Shown here: in pieces, positions 24,308 through 33,310 of the stretch
Layout of the letters: every line of letters starts with the position of its first letter
How positions within the stretch are numbered: position 1 is the first letter of the stretch
NCBI GenBank assembly: GCA_021819605.1
Contig: JAKAQT010000002.1
Coordinates: forward strand, 1 to 36,236
Direction: 5' to 3'
Source of the DNA: Thermoplasmata archaeon
GTDB lineage: Archaea; Thermoplasmatota; Thermoplasmata; Thermoplasmatales; Thermoplasmataceae
Length of the DNA stretch: 36,236 nucleotides
The notes under the pieces: model-generated
Seen by the model: only the letters and a program-made list of their open reading frames with translations
What the model was told of the DNA's origin: nothing
Databases searched by the model: none
Position numbers and translations under genes: made by a program

Positions 24308-24964
24308 ATGGCTCGAATAGGAGTCCTTACATCAGATTTCAAGTTCTACCACGATGTAATTGAGCTGCTTAAGATGTGGCAGCTTCCTTTTGTAAGTTTG
24401 AATGCGCATGATGAAGTACCGTCAGATGTCGGTGTACTGTTGAGTTCATCCAGGGATGAATTTTCCATGCCAAACCAGTTCAAGGGAGACAGTCCACTTC
24501 AGGCCCTTCGAGCCTCCCTGGCTAAACTTTTAATGAAAGAAAGATTTGACAACCTTGTAATAGGCATCGATCCTGGCCCGTATCCCGGCCTTGCTGTTTT
24601 TGCTGATGGGGTCATGATGGAGGCTTATGAATGCCCTGTTCGTGAAAACCTGTCTGATGAAGTCCAATCCATTGTAAACACATACTGCTTTAATCAGCTC
24701 CAGGTGAAAGTTGGAAATGGGGATGCACCGAATCGTGATTACATTATAGACCGCCTGAAAAGCCTGAACCTCAGAATTACAATAGTTGACGAGAAGAATA
24801 CGAGTTTCCCGCATAAGGTTCATGATAATGCACTTTCTGCTGCCAGAATTGCAAATGTGGATATCAGGTACGAACTATCTCACCAGTGGACCAATGTAAG
24901 CAGGAAAAATATGTTTGAAAAGGAATTTAAGACCCTGAGAAACCAGATCAGGACCTCGCTTTAA
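24308..24964 (+). CDS. RuvC/YqgF-like RNase H-fold protein with an N-terminal extra domain
   Basis: 218 residues, conserved-hypothetical type. Residues 1-75 look like a small alpha/beta Rossmann-like domain (MARIGVLTSDFKFY opening strand, VGVLLSSSRDE later). From ~83 the order of motifs is that of the RuvC/YqgF branch of RNase H folds: VIGIDPGPYPGLAV (D88, strand 1), VKVGNGD (strand 4 region), IVDEKNTS (161-165 area, like the DER-S/T of YqgF) and VHDNALSAARIA (171-182, like the last Asp-containing helix of RuvC). The Glu of RuvC motif II is not obvious. Possible roles are a junction-resolving or RNA-processing nuclease. Monocistronic with a leaderless promoter. The family placement is inferred from motifs only. 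Confidence 0.6.
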   Translation: MARIGVLTSDFKFYHDVIELLKMWQLPFVSLNAHDEVPSDVGVLLSSSRDEFSMPNQFKGDSPLQALRASLAKLLMKERFDNLVIGIDPGPYPGLAVFADGVMMEAYECPVRENLSDEVQSIVNTYCFNQLQVKVGNGDAPNRDYIIDRLKSLNLRITIVDEKNTSFPHKVHDNALSAARIANVDIRYELSHQWTNVSRKNMFEKEFKTLRNQIRTSL

Positions 24965-24992
24965 GATTATTCATGAAAAAATATCTGTGAAC

Positions 24993-25769
24993 TCACTTTT
25001 TCCATTTCGGCCGGTTTGGTGTTGATGATCTCCTTCCGGCGGTCATTGCCAGAAATATCATGAATGCAATCACAATGGCGGCCACATAGTAGATCCAGTT
25101 ATAGTTTGGCGGTTTGCCATAGTAGAAGTGCGTTGTGTAAACAGCAGCAGAGCCGTCCACCCTGATTGCTTTGTTGTTTACTGAAACTGTCAGTGTATGT
25201 TCTCCATTTGTCAGGTACGGGTTCACGTAGGTGAAATTAACTGTCACCGAAGCTCCGGCTGGAACAAATGTGGCCACCGTACTTCCCACGAACTGATTGT
25301 CCACGGAGAAATCAACGGTCAGGTTATGTATGCCAGATGAGCCCGTGTTTTTCACAACAGCATAGAAGTATATTGGTTCAATGACGTGAACGCTGAAACT
25401 CTGCTGGCTGGTGACATATTTGGACCCGAAGTTTGCTCCAGATATTATGTTGATGTACAGTATCTGTGTCGCATTAGGGGCCCTCAGTGAAACCCTGAAA
25501 TCCGGATTTGATGCCTGGAAATTGTGATAGGAGAAACTCGGGCTGGCACCAGTAAGATTCTCACCGGAGAGATACACAGTAACTGTATAATTGGAAAAAC
25601 CGTTGGTGTCATTGACATAAACTGTGAAATTCTGGTTAGTTGTCACATATGTAGGAATGGTCACCGAAGGTGTCATTGGCGGGACATATGATGCGTGTGA
25701 CACCCCCACTACCGAGAATGCAAGAAACGCCATCATTACAACGGTAAGGATTGAAAAATACTTCCTCAT
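24993..25769 (-). CDS. Membrane-anchored surface protein with CARDB-like domain, coupled to aglB
   Basis: 258 residues. A signal peptide (~1-26, ending VGVSHA) leads to an extracellular Asn/Thr-rich beta-sandwich region; residues ~135-205 (VKNTGSSGIHNLTVDF..., ending in ...GEHTLTVSVNNK) match a CARDB-type adhesion fold. A membrane helix at ~226-246 (IYYVAAIVIAFMIFLAM) and a short basic cytoplasmic tail close the protein. Many N-x-S/T sequons suggest it is glycosylated. Its ATG overlaps the aglB stop by 4 nt (ATGA), so it is co-translated and is a likely partner or substrate of the oligosaccharyltransferase. No enzymatic motif was seen. Confidence 0.75.
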   Translation of the reverse strand: MRKYFSILTVVMMAFLAFSVVGVSHASYVPPMTPSVTIPTYVTTNQNFTVYVNDTNGFSNYTVTVYLSGENLTGASPSFSYHNFQASNPDFRVSLRAPNATQILYINIISGANFGSKYVTSQQSFSVHVIEPIYFYAVVKNTGSSGIHNLTVDFSVDNQFVGSTVATFVPAGASVTVNFTYVNPYLTNGEHTLTVSVNNKAIRVDGSAAVYTTHFYYGKPPNYNWIYYVAAIVIAFMIFLAMTAGRRSSTPNRPKWKK

Positions 25770-28700
25770 TTCTTGCGCCCCCTGTATCCTGCCACGAATA
25801 CTCCTGCCACCACGGCCACAGCTATAACTACGAGACCTATGATGAGGCTTTCATACGGATCACCAGTGTAATTCCCTATAACTCCAGGCCCTACAGGATA
25901 TGGAGAAACCGATGATAGAGACGGAGTGGCAGCTGAGACTGTTATGTTTTCATAGTGACCTGCTCCTCTGGTTGATAGTTCGAAACTGAAACTTTTGATT
26001 ACGTTTGATGTTGAAGATGGCGTGAGTACTATGTATATAACCTTAGACTGCCCAAATGGTACCGTTATGTTTGCGTACACGTTGCTTGACAGATTTCTTG
26101 ATATGTAAGTACCGTTATAAACGAACATTGAAGACCATCCGTAGTCAGCTGGAGAAGTTCCAACCGAGGAGTTTGTGCTGATGCTCAGATTAACCGCAAT
26201 CGGGGAATTCCCTGTATTTTTTATGGTTATTGGAAGATACAGCTCAGTTCCGTTTGTCATTGAGGATATATTCTGAACAACAGTGTAGTTGGACACCCTC
26301 TGGATGTTTACCGGAACAGTAACAGTAGTATTGCCTCCGGCATATTTGAGAAGCACAGGTATGTTCTCCCTGCCGTAGGGTATGCTGCCCGTCAGCGTTG
26401 CATTCATGCTCAGATTGGCAGACTGACCTGGCTTGAGGTCCACACCGCTCACGTTGAACTTAACCGCCCATGAAGAACTGCCTGAACTGAGCGTGATATT
26501 TTCCAGTGAGTTTCCCTGATTTGTCAGCGTTACATTTCCACTCATTGTTCCTCCGGGGAGTATACTCCGGATTGGCGGTGTGAGCTTCATGTTGAACGCA
26601 TGGTATACTACAAGCTGGAGACTTATCTGCAGCGATCCAGGAGAGTTGACGTATATTGTCTCAGACTGGGAATAGCTTAGGCTGATTACAGTCCCGTTGG
26701 AGGCTTCGGTTGTGCTAGAAAGTGCCGAAGAAAACGTGTAATTGCCCCTTGGGAGAATAACGCTGCCAACACTTGAATTGAATGCATAGACATTTGTGCC
26801 GATTGAGGCGGTTACAAGGTGGTTTATAATGGATGTGCCAAGGTTCACGGTAACGTATTCCCTGAAAGCCGGCACCAGAGTTTCGTTCTGGTAAACAACA
26901 TCAGCGAATCCCGGCACAGTTACGGAGCCAAAGTAGCCTGAGCCTGTGGCATTGTCAAGTATGTATGCAGTATAGTTTCCGCTGGGTACAGTCATGCTAT
27001 AGTAGCCCAGATAGTTGGAGTTCCCTTTGGCGATGACGTCCCCGGTAGAGTTAAGTAACATTACGGAAGCATATGGGGCAGGAGACCCACCATATGCAAG
27101 GTACCCACGAAGTGTAGAATAAACCTCAGACTGGCTGACCTTGAGATTCAATATCATATTCCCTGTAAGATCAAAAGATGACGTCCCATTTATGAGATAT
27201 GACCCAGTATTATTCGATGTGTGCTGTATATAGCTCACAGAATATGTTCCCACCGGCAAAGATACATTTCCTGACGGGAACGACATATTTAGATTATCTG
27301 CGCTGATGAAGTAAGTTCCTGATGCCACTCCCAGAGAGTTGGTTAGAGAAACCGTATTATAAGCTTTAAAAGCCGGTTCAAACCTGGCGTTCCCGTTAAC
27401 CTTCAGCGTTGATAAATAAACGCCCCTGGTAGAGTTGAATGCATATAAAGTGTAGGTGGCATCCGGTGTATGCTGTATATTGTTTACAGCAATTCCGGTT
27501 GAATTGAAGAGGAAGACCTCTGTAGAATTCTCAACTGTAATGTCGGAATACGCTGATGAATTGATTGATACAGCAGACGGCATGCCTGTTACCACACTCA
27601 TGAATGCTGGTGTGGAAACTATCTCATAGTTCTTCTGCGAAATATTCAGTAGATATACAGAAGGTTGCAGCTTAACATTCGCAAATCCAGTGGCGGAAGT
27701 GTAGTTAAAAACACCGTTATTACCGACGAATGACACAGTTGTGCCTGATGGCAGGAAGTTATCTCCCCTGACCTGGATGCTGAATCCTATGGTCCTTGGC
27801 GTAAGAGGTAGGTTAACAGTTCCTGAGGAAGCCTTCGCACTGAAATTGCCAAAGAATGCTCCGGAATAATTCAGATTGGTCATTCCAGATGCGTATGAGG
27901 GGTAGAAGAGTTGAGCATAGCCTTTTACGCCGATTGGCTGGAATGATATTGGCACATTATCATACTGCAGTACAGCCAATCCACTGAATTCAGATGATGA
28001 TGTTGAATAACCTGTTGCAGTGTTGGAATTTATAAATGGAAGAGCAGTTACTGAGAGATTATATTGCAGCGAAAGATTCACGAATGTACTTCTTCCCGTA
28101 TTGAGCTGATACATCCCTGATAGTGTGTTTCCAGTGTATGTTCCAAGTCCCGATACCGTATAGTAACCCTCTGGCACCAGCATGGTAAATGTATGATTAG
28201 TAAGGAACTGGTCCTCCAGAAGAACTGAGCTTGAAAGAATCTCATAGTATCCAGAGTATGCTGATACGCCATGTATATGTGATGTTATGGTGAGATTTCC
28301 CGATGGAACCAATGAAACTGTCATCGTTGTGTTTGTAGTAATCTGAAGTGTGCGCAGGTATGACAGGTTTCCGGATACAGCATAAAGTGTGTATGTGCCA
28401 TACGGTACAAGGGAGGTATAGGTTTTCCCAGCCAAGCGTGACATGCTTAAAGGACTGGCCAGCTGGCCATCATGGTATAACACCACGGAAGTGTTTCCTG
28501 TTGATCCGGCGACGTTCACTGATACCAGGGCTGCAGGTTCAGGGGTGAGATTAACAGATGTGTTTTCATTCCAGTTGTTAAAAGTTACCTTCACGGGATA
28601 GGAGCCTGTGAAATTGCCTGATACCCTTACTTCATAAGTTCCTGGGGTGACAAACAGCTTTGCCACGCCGGTAGAGTTGGATACATTGGATGACCACACC

Positions 28701-31700
28701 ATACCATTGTTTGTGGCGGCTGATAGTGACATTCCCGTTACAGGTTTTCCAGCAACTGTTGTGTTGACGAAGGCCACATCAAATGGTACCTGAATGTTAT
28801 ACACAACATTGCTTCCCAGCGTAACGTTAACCATTTCCACGTTTGCGAAATAATGTCCGCCAGTATACAGGCTTGCTTCATATGAAAGCGGAGGCACATC
28901 TTTCAATGACCAGCTTCCATCCTTCATGGTAAGGTTGTAGGTCAGGTTGTACGTGGAGTTGCGTAAAATTACATTGCCATTGTTTATTGGAGTCGAAATT
29001 ATGGCTTTGCTTCCGCCGTTTGTTACATTAGTCACCTGCTGGTAAGAATAATGGGCAGATCCTGAAACGGTGCTTGATGAGACATTAAGGTTCTCGGTGA
29101 AATAATAATCTGGAAGGCCTGTTGTAGAGTTATAGCCGGTTGTGGTTCTTTCCGCCTGGCTGTTGGAGACTGTTATTGCCCGATCTCCCACGCTGTTAGA
29201 ACCTATGAGATATTGCTGGTTCAGAGTGCCAGTAGAATAAATAAGTGTATCGTTACCTGGAACGGCCATTAATGAATAATCACCCTTGCTGTTTGTTAGA
29301 ACCGTCTGATGAGGTATGCCATACTGATCGAAAATAGTCACCCGTACGTCCGGAACTGGAGCACCATCGGGAGTGGTTACCTTGCCCTGCACTATGGCCC
29401 CCGGGAAATATTTAACTATTGGATCACTGTATGAGAGCATCTGCGACGCTGATGAAAACATGATTACAGTACCATTGTTTTCCTTCTGTAGCTTGTATGC
29501 CTCCTGAAGTGGTATTTCCTTGAAATCATTGGGATGTGCCTGATAGTTCTTGTATGGGTTGTAAAGGCTGTTCTCGTAGACTATCTCGAAGTTGCTCATA
29601 TTCCACGCCGGCATAACCGTATCAGTGGACTGCCCGTAATCAACACCGGGAATTCCATTTGTCTGGCTAACGGCGGACGGAGGATATCCTATTGTGAATC
29701 TGTAAATGGAAGTGTTGTAAAACTGCGGGGTGTACTGGATGTTATATGAAATCGGTATGGCCGTTGCAGACAGGTTGTTGAGTGGGAAAGTCCCGTTTGT
29801 TGTGGTCGCGTAAACATTGTAGTATTCTGTGGGAATAACCTCGCCGCCGGTAGATGTGTAAGATGGGGTGTATGTGAGGTAAGCTGGGGCATAAAATATG
29901 CCAGGATTTGTTGCCGAGCTCGGGAACAGATTGTGATCGATCTGAATGTACCCAATTTTGTAGCCTGTTTCCTGTTCTACACTCTGATACAGGTTAACAA
30001 GAGTGGTTGTTGGGAAATTGTACGATAAGTTGCCCTTCATAAAGGCGTAATAAACGTTGGCAGAAGTTATGGAGCTAATGTACTGTCCATAAACTGCAGG
30101 GCTGGAAAGAACCGTCTGAGTGAACGCCCCCGGGTTCTTGGATGCATTAAGGATAATCTTGTACTCATTTACTCCAAGTGCTGAAATCAGGGTGTTAGTG
30201 ATGTTGCTGCTGAAATGGTCACCGTTCTGCTGGAAGTTAGCCTGGAGATCAATGGCTATGAAAAGGGCAATATCCTGGCTCTGATTCTGTGCCATTAGCA
30301 ATTCGCCCGCTTGCGGTATCCCCTGCTGGAAGTCATCTGCTACTGTGGGATGCTGTCCCTGATAAAGTTCCTGGAAACCATAATCCCACCAACTTACATA
30401 GGCAGGCTTTTCCGTTAATGGAAGATTGGTATCCTGGCTTGACAGCCATGCCAGAGAGAGCGCAATTGGCTGAGTTGCATTATCTATTGGCACCCCAAGT
30501 GCCCCAGCAAATGAGACTGTTGTATTATTGGTTCCCTTCAAAAAGGCTGGAATTGCGCTACCCAGTTGTGTGTTAACCTGTGTAGCAGAGTTGGCTGGAA
30601 CTGAAGCAGAAACCATTGAAAGCCCTGACGGAACAAGAAGCACCAGTGCAATGACCACTACGAATGCTGCCTGCACCCATTTTATATTTCCCTTAATTGA
30701 CTTCCGCACAGAGCCGTATCCAACGTTCTTCCTATTTTTCAGGTCATCTATCCTGGCCATCTTTGCAAAATACATTATTATGGCTCCACCCAGAATGGCG
30801 TAGGCAGGGGCCGCAGTTATGTTAAAACGCGCGGCAGCAAAGCTCATGTAAATTGAAACAAGTGAAAATACCATTATGAAGAGCACTTCTTCTTTACGCT
30901 CTTTCAGGTAGAGATAAACCACATAAATCATACCTGCAATTCCAAAGATGAACTGGGCAACCCCAAATCCTGAGATATACGATCCCAGTGCCGGTGCCTG
31001 AGCCTCTGCTATGGTGGAATAAACTCTTGTCTTGATGAAATAGCCGTCACCACTTATGAGTGTGTGGAACAGAGATGGAGCGAAAAAGTCCATACCAAGT
31101 ATTCCCACTGCTGAAACTACTATCAAAATGGGAATAATGAGTATCCAGGGTCTTCTCCCAATTATGTTTATAACTGCCGAGAATAGTATGATGAGTATCC
31201 CGATCAGCAATTCAGCGTTGTACCATCCGGGGCCTTCTCCGATAGCCTGGTAATAATAGGCCCCCATCGCAAAACCAAGTATGATAAAAAGAGCAAAATA
31301 GAATGTAATGTATCCGGTTGGTCTCTTAAGAATAAGGTTAGCTATGAGCTGGATTACTATGTATATCAGTATAATTGCTTCAATATAGGCATAACCCTGC
31401 CAGGCAAGCATCAGGCCCCCAAGCGAAGCGCCCGCCAGCAAGGCGTACGTGGTTGATTTTCTGTTTTCATGGTAAAAATCCCTGAGTCTGGACGGAAGTG
31501 TCCTGAAATCTTTCAGATTTTCCAGTATTCTTCCCTTTCCGGAATATTTTATAGCCATGGCAAAGAAGTATATTGTGAAAAACGCAAAAATGAGCTCAGG
31601 AGTATGCATCCTGCCACCTGAGAGTATTCCAGCTGAAAGGTTGCTTGGCATGAGTGTATACAGGAACGCAGATATGTAACCCGCCCTCTTACCGAAAAGT

Positions 31701-32131
31701 TCCTTGGTGACGAGGTAAACAGGGATTATGAGAAGTGCACCGAATACTGCATCGAATTCCTCGAAAGCGTAGAAAGCAGCCATCTTTGCCCCAAATATTG
31801 GGGAGAGCACCTCAGCTACAAAGACTAGCATCACGTGGAAGAATGGATTCCTTGGATTGGTTGAACCGAATGGAAAGTTCAGTGCCGGGTCGTGAACAAG
31901 CCAGTGTCCGGTGGAAAGAAAATGGAGTATCAAGTAAAAGTTATAGTAGGGATCGCTTCCTCCTGATGTTGGAAGGGTACTGATCCCACCGCCATTGACA
32001 AATGTTAGTCCCCAGGCAAAATAGTTGGCAAAGAAGAGATAGAATACAAACAGTATTCCAACGACCAGAAAGTCGGTGTGCTTTGCCACCCTTGCCCTTA
32101 AAGTGATATTCTGTTCCAGCTGATTTTCCAT
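25766..32131 (-). CDS. aglB: Giant AglB oligosaccharyltransferase with long extracellular beta-sandwich tail
   Basis: Catalytic subunit of archaeal N-glycosylation, moving a lipid-linked glycan to Asn in N-x-S/T sequons on the outer face. Residues ~20-500 hold the multi-span STT3 membrane domain: GGSDPYYNFY with the metal-ligand Asp60, and HDPALNFPFG with the adjacent loop. The sequon-binding motif WWDYG is at 581-585. Ordinary AglB proteins end at about 600-1000 residues; this one continues to 2121. From ~905 come carboxypeptidase-regulatory-like modules (GKVTTPDGAPVPDVRVTIFD, then LTNSKGDYSLMAVPG), then repeated modules with PSGNYTAYI-type turns, and near ~1840-2060 a NEW3/COG1470-like region (TPPIRSILPGGTMSGNVTL). 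It ends with a membrane helix (~2097-2115) and YRGRKK. The tail is full of sequons and has no cysteine. Followed by a coupled membrane protein gene; divergent from a wHTH-PBP regulator. Confidence 0.92.
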   Translation of the reverse strand: MENQLEQNITLRARVAKHTDFLVVGILFVFYLFFANYFAWGLTFVNGGGISTLPTSGGSDPYYNFYLILHFLSTGHWLVHDPALNFPFGSTNPRNPFFHVMLVFVAEVLSPIFGAKMAAFYAFEEFDAVFGALLIIPVYLVTKELFGKRAGYISAFLYTLMPSNLSAGILSGGRMHTPELIFAFFTIYFFAMAIKYSGKGRILENLKDFRTLPSRLRDFYHENRKSTTYALLAGASLGGLMLAWQGYAYIEAIILIYIVIQLIANLILKRPTGYITFYFALFIILGFAMGAYYYQAIGEGPGWYNAELLIGILIILFSAVINIIGRRPWILIIPILIVVSAVGILGMDFFAPSLFHTLISGDGYFIKTRVYSTIAEAQAPALGSYISGFGVAQFIFGIAGMIYVVYLYLKERKEEVLFIMVFSLVSIYMSFAAARFNITAAPAYAILGGAIIMYFAKMARIDDLKNRKNVGYGSVRKSIKGNIKWVQAAFVVVIALVLLVPSGLSMVSASVPANSATQVNTQLGSAIPAFLKGTNNTTVSFAGALGVPIDNATQPIALSLAWLSSQDTNLPLTEKPAYVSWWDYGFQELYQGQHPTVADDFQQGIPQAGELLMAQNQSQDIALFIAIDLQANFQQNGDHFSSNITNTLISALGVNEYKIILNASKNPGAFTQTVLSSPAVYGQYISSITSANVYYAFMKGNLSYNFPTTTLVNLYQSVEQETGYKIGYIQIDHNLFPSSATNPGIFYAPAYLTYTPSYTSTGGEVIPTEYYNVYATTTNGTFPLNNLSATAIPISYNIQYTPQFYNTSIYRFTIGYPPSAVSQTNGIPGVDYGQSTDTVMPAWNMSNFEIVYENSLYNPYKNYQAHPNDFKEIPLQEAYKLQKENNGTVIMFSSASQMLSYSDPIVKYFPGAIVQGKVTTPDGAPVPDVRVTIFDQYGIPHQTVLTNSKGDYSLMAVPGNDTLIYSTGTLNQQYLIGSNSVGDRAITVSNSQAERTTTGYNSTTGLPDYYFTENLNVSSSTVSGSAHYSYQQVTNVTNGGSKAIISTPINNGNVILRNSTYNLTYNLTMKDGSWSLKDVPPLSYEASLYTGGHYFANVEMVNVTLGSNVVYNIQVPFDVAFVNTTVAGKPVTGMSLSAATNNGMVWSSNVSNSTGVAKLFVTPGTYEVRVSGNFTGSYPVKVTFNNWNENTSVNLTPEPAALVSVNVAGSTGNTSVVLYHDGQLASPLSMSRLAGKTYTSLVPYGTYTLYAVSGNLSYLRTLQITTNTTMTVSLVPSGNLTITSHIHGVSAYSGYYEILSSSVLLEDQFLTNHTFTMLVPEGYYTVSGLGTYTGNTLSGMYQLNTGRSTFVNLSLQYNLSVTALPFINSNTATGYSTSSSEFSGLAVLQYDNVPISFQPIGVKGYAQLFYPSYASGMTNLNYSGAFFGNFSAKASSGTVNLPLTPRTIGFSIQVRGDNFLPSGTTVSFVGNNGVFNYTSATGFANVKLQPSVYLLNISQKNYEIVSTPAFMSVVTGMPSAVSINSSAYSDITVENSTEVFLFNSTGIAVNNIQHTPDATYTLYAFNSTRGVYLSTLKVNGNARFEPAFKAYNTVSLTNSLGVASGTYFISADNLNMSFPSGNVSLPVGTYSVSYIQHTSNNTGSYLINGTSSFDLTGNMILNLKVSQSEVYSTLRGYLAYGGSPAPYASVMLLNSTGDVIAKGNSNYLGYYSMTVPSGNYTAYILDNATGSGYFGSVTVPGFADVVYQNETLVPAFREYVTVNLGTSIINHLVTASIGTNVYAFNSSVGSVILPRGNYTFSSALSSTTEASNGTVISLSYSQSETIYVNSPGSLQISLQLVVYHAFNMKLTPPIRSILPGGTMSGNVTLTNQGNSLENITLSSGSSSWAVKFNVSGVDLKPGQSANLSMNATLTGSIPYGRENIPVLLKYAGGNTTVTVPVNIQRVSNYTVVQNISSMTNGTELYLPITIKNTGNSPIAVNLSISTNSSVGTSPADYGWSSMFVYNGTYISRNLSSNVYANITVPFGQSKVIYIVLTPSSTSNVIKSFSFELSTRGAGHYENITVSAATPSLSSVSPYPVGPGVIGNYTGDPYESLIIGLVVIAVAVVAGVFVAGYRGRKK

Positions 32132-32163
32132 TGGAGTCGTACCTGAAGAGCACTAATGGAAAC

Positions 32164-32172
32164 AATATATAA
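32164..32172 (-). promoter_or_regulatory. aglB promoter TATA box
   Basis: On the minus strand TTATATATT is centred ~37 bp before the ATG at 32131, giving a leader of about 12 nt that begins GGTACG. The element is nearly symmetrical and may also serve the divergent regulator gene. Confidence 0.5.
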
Positions 32173-32239
32173 AAAACTGATCGGAAGATCGTTCCCTGAT
32201 TTTCTTAAAGATAGAATAACAATTTTCTATATCTCGTCC

Positions 32240-33310
32240 ATGCGTATTCAGATACATTTGAACAATGAGGGACGTAAAACTGCCAGGGCGAAAACCATCG
32301 CAAAAATATCCAGGGTAATTGTTAGGGGTGGGTCGTCCGGAGTAACGCAGTCTGAGCTAGAAAGGAAGCTTTCCATCTCCAGAAGTTACTGCTCTGAACT
32401 TGTAAAGTCTCTGGAAGCCCAAGGAAACCTAATGAGAGTTGCAAACGCAAACACATGGAGGATTTATGACAGAAAATTTTATCCAGGTCCAGTTCCGGGG
32501 CTTGTCAGAGTTGGTTTTTTAAGATCGTCTGAATATGTTCCAATTCTTTCCCACATAATAAGGGCAGCCAGAGCAATGGGATCGGAAATCATGCCAATTG
32601 AGTACGATTCAGCCATCAGGGCGCTTGAGGACCTCAGTCATGGTACATTAGAGCTATCCCTTGTACCCACTCTTCCCTCGCTGGATTTTTCTCTTATGAA
32701 CAGGAATACACTCATCCTCATGGGCGTTTCCTCCGGAGGATCAGGCATAATCACATCGGATCATAACTGCAAAGATTGCATCCTTACCTCGGAATCCTCC
32801 ACAATGATATCTCTCGTGATGGAATTCATGAAAGATTACCCCCAAACACAGGTGTTTTTAGATCCACGCTCGGGAATTGAAAACTTCGTCAATGGAAAAT
32901 GCTGCAGTATTGCCATCTGGGAACCTTTCCTGAGTGAGCTTATTTCTGATGGGAAGTATAAGTTGACCCGTACTTATCATGAGGTTCTGGGTGGCTTCCC
33001 ATGCTGTGCCCTTTCGTCAAATATAGAGTTCACCGAAAGGGAAGTTGCAATGGTTCATCTCATCCTCAGGGGATACGTGTCAGACCCCTTAGCACTGAGG
33101 AACACTGATGACTGGTTAAGGTCAGTTGGATACATTGCTAGGGCCACCAGGTGCAGTAGGGAACTCATTGAAAAATCCCTTGCAAGCTATAACTTCAAAG
33201 ATACAACCATCGACCACGATGAAGTCCGAAGGCTTGGGATAAGGATGTCTTCTTCCCAATCTGATAAGATATTTTACAAATTTTCGGGATACTCTGGAAC
33301 TACCCAGTAA
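32240..33310 (+). CDS. Winged-helix regulator with periplasmic-binding-protein-like sensor domain
   Basis: One-component regulator, ~356 residues from ATG 32240. Residues ~15-80 form a winged helix (GVTQSELERKLSISRSYCSELVKSLEAQG; wing at NTWRIYD). A linker rich in Pro leads to a type-2 periplasmic-binding-protein-like fold (~88-300) opening VRVGFLRSSEYVPILSHIIRAAR with GTLELSLVPTLPSLDF and AIWEPFLSEL, as in NMT1/ThiY substrate-binding proteins. There is no signal peptide or membrane helix, so ligand sensing is inside the cell. ATG 32156 is a longer alternative but has no promoter at proper distance; a TATA-like CTTAAAGAT lies ~32 bp before 32240. The domain order is comparable to LysR regulators but built on a different DNA-binding end. 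It diverges from aglB, which it may control. Its 3' end overlaps pheT by 11 bp. Confidence 0.7.
   Translation: MRIQIHLNNEGRKTARAKTIAKISRVIVRGGSSGVTQSELERKLSISRSYCSELVKSLEAQGNLMRVANANTWRIYDRKFYPGPVPGLVRVGFLRSSEYVPILSHIIRAARAMGSEIMPIEYDSAIRALEDLSHGTLELSLVPTLPSLDFSLMNRNTLILMGVSSGGSGIITSDHNCKDCILTSESSTMISLVMEFMKDYPQTQVFLDPRSGIENFVNGKCCSIAIWEPFLSELISDGKYKLTRTYHEVLGGFPCCALSSNIEFTEREVAMVHLILRGYVSDPLALRNTDDWLRSVGYIARATRCSRELIEKSLASYNFKDTTIDHDEVRRLGIRMSSSQSDKIFYKFSGYSGTTQ

Noticed and set aside
24169-24363. 64-codon plus-strand frame before the RuvC-like gene
   Set aside because: Runs across the TATA box and into the RuvC-like gene in another frame; the minus-strand 40-codon frame explains the gap better.
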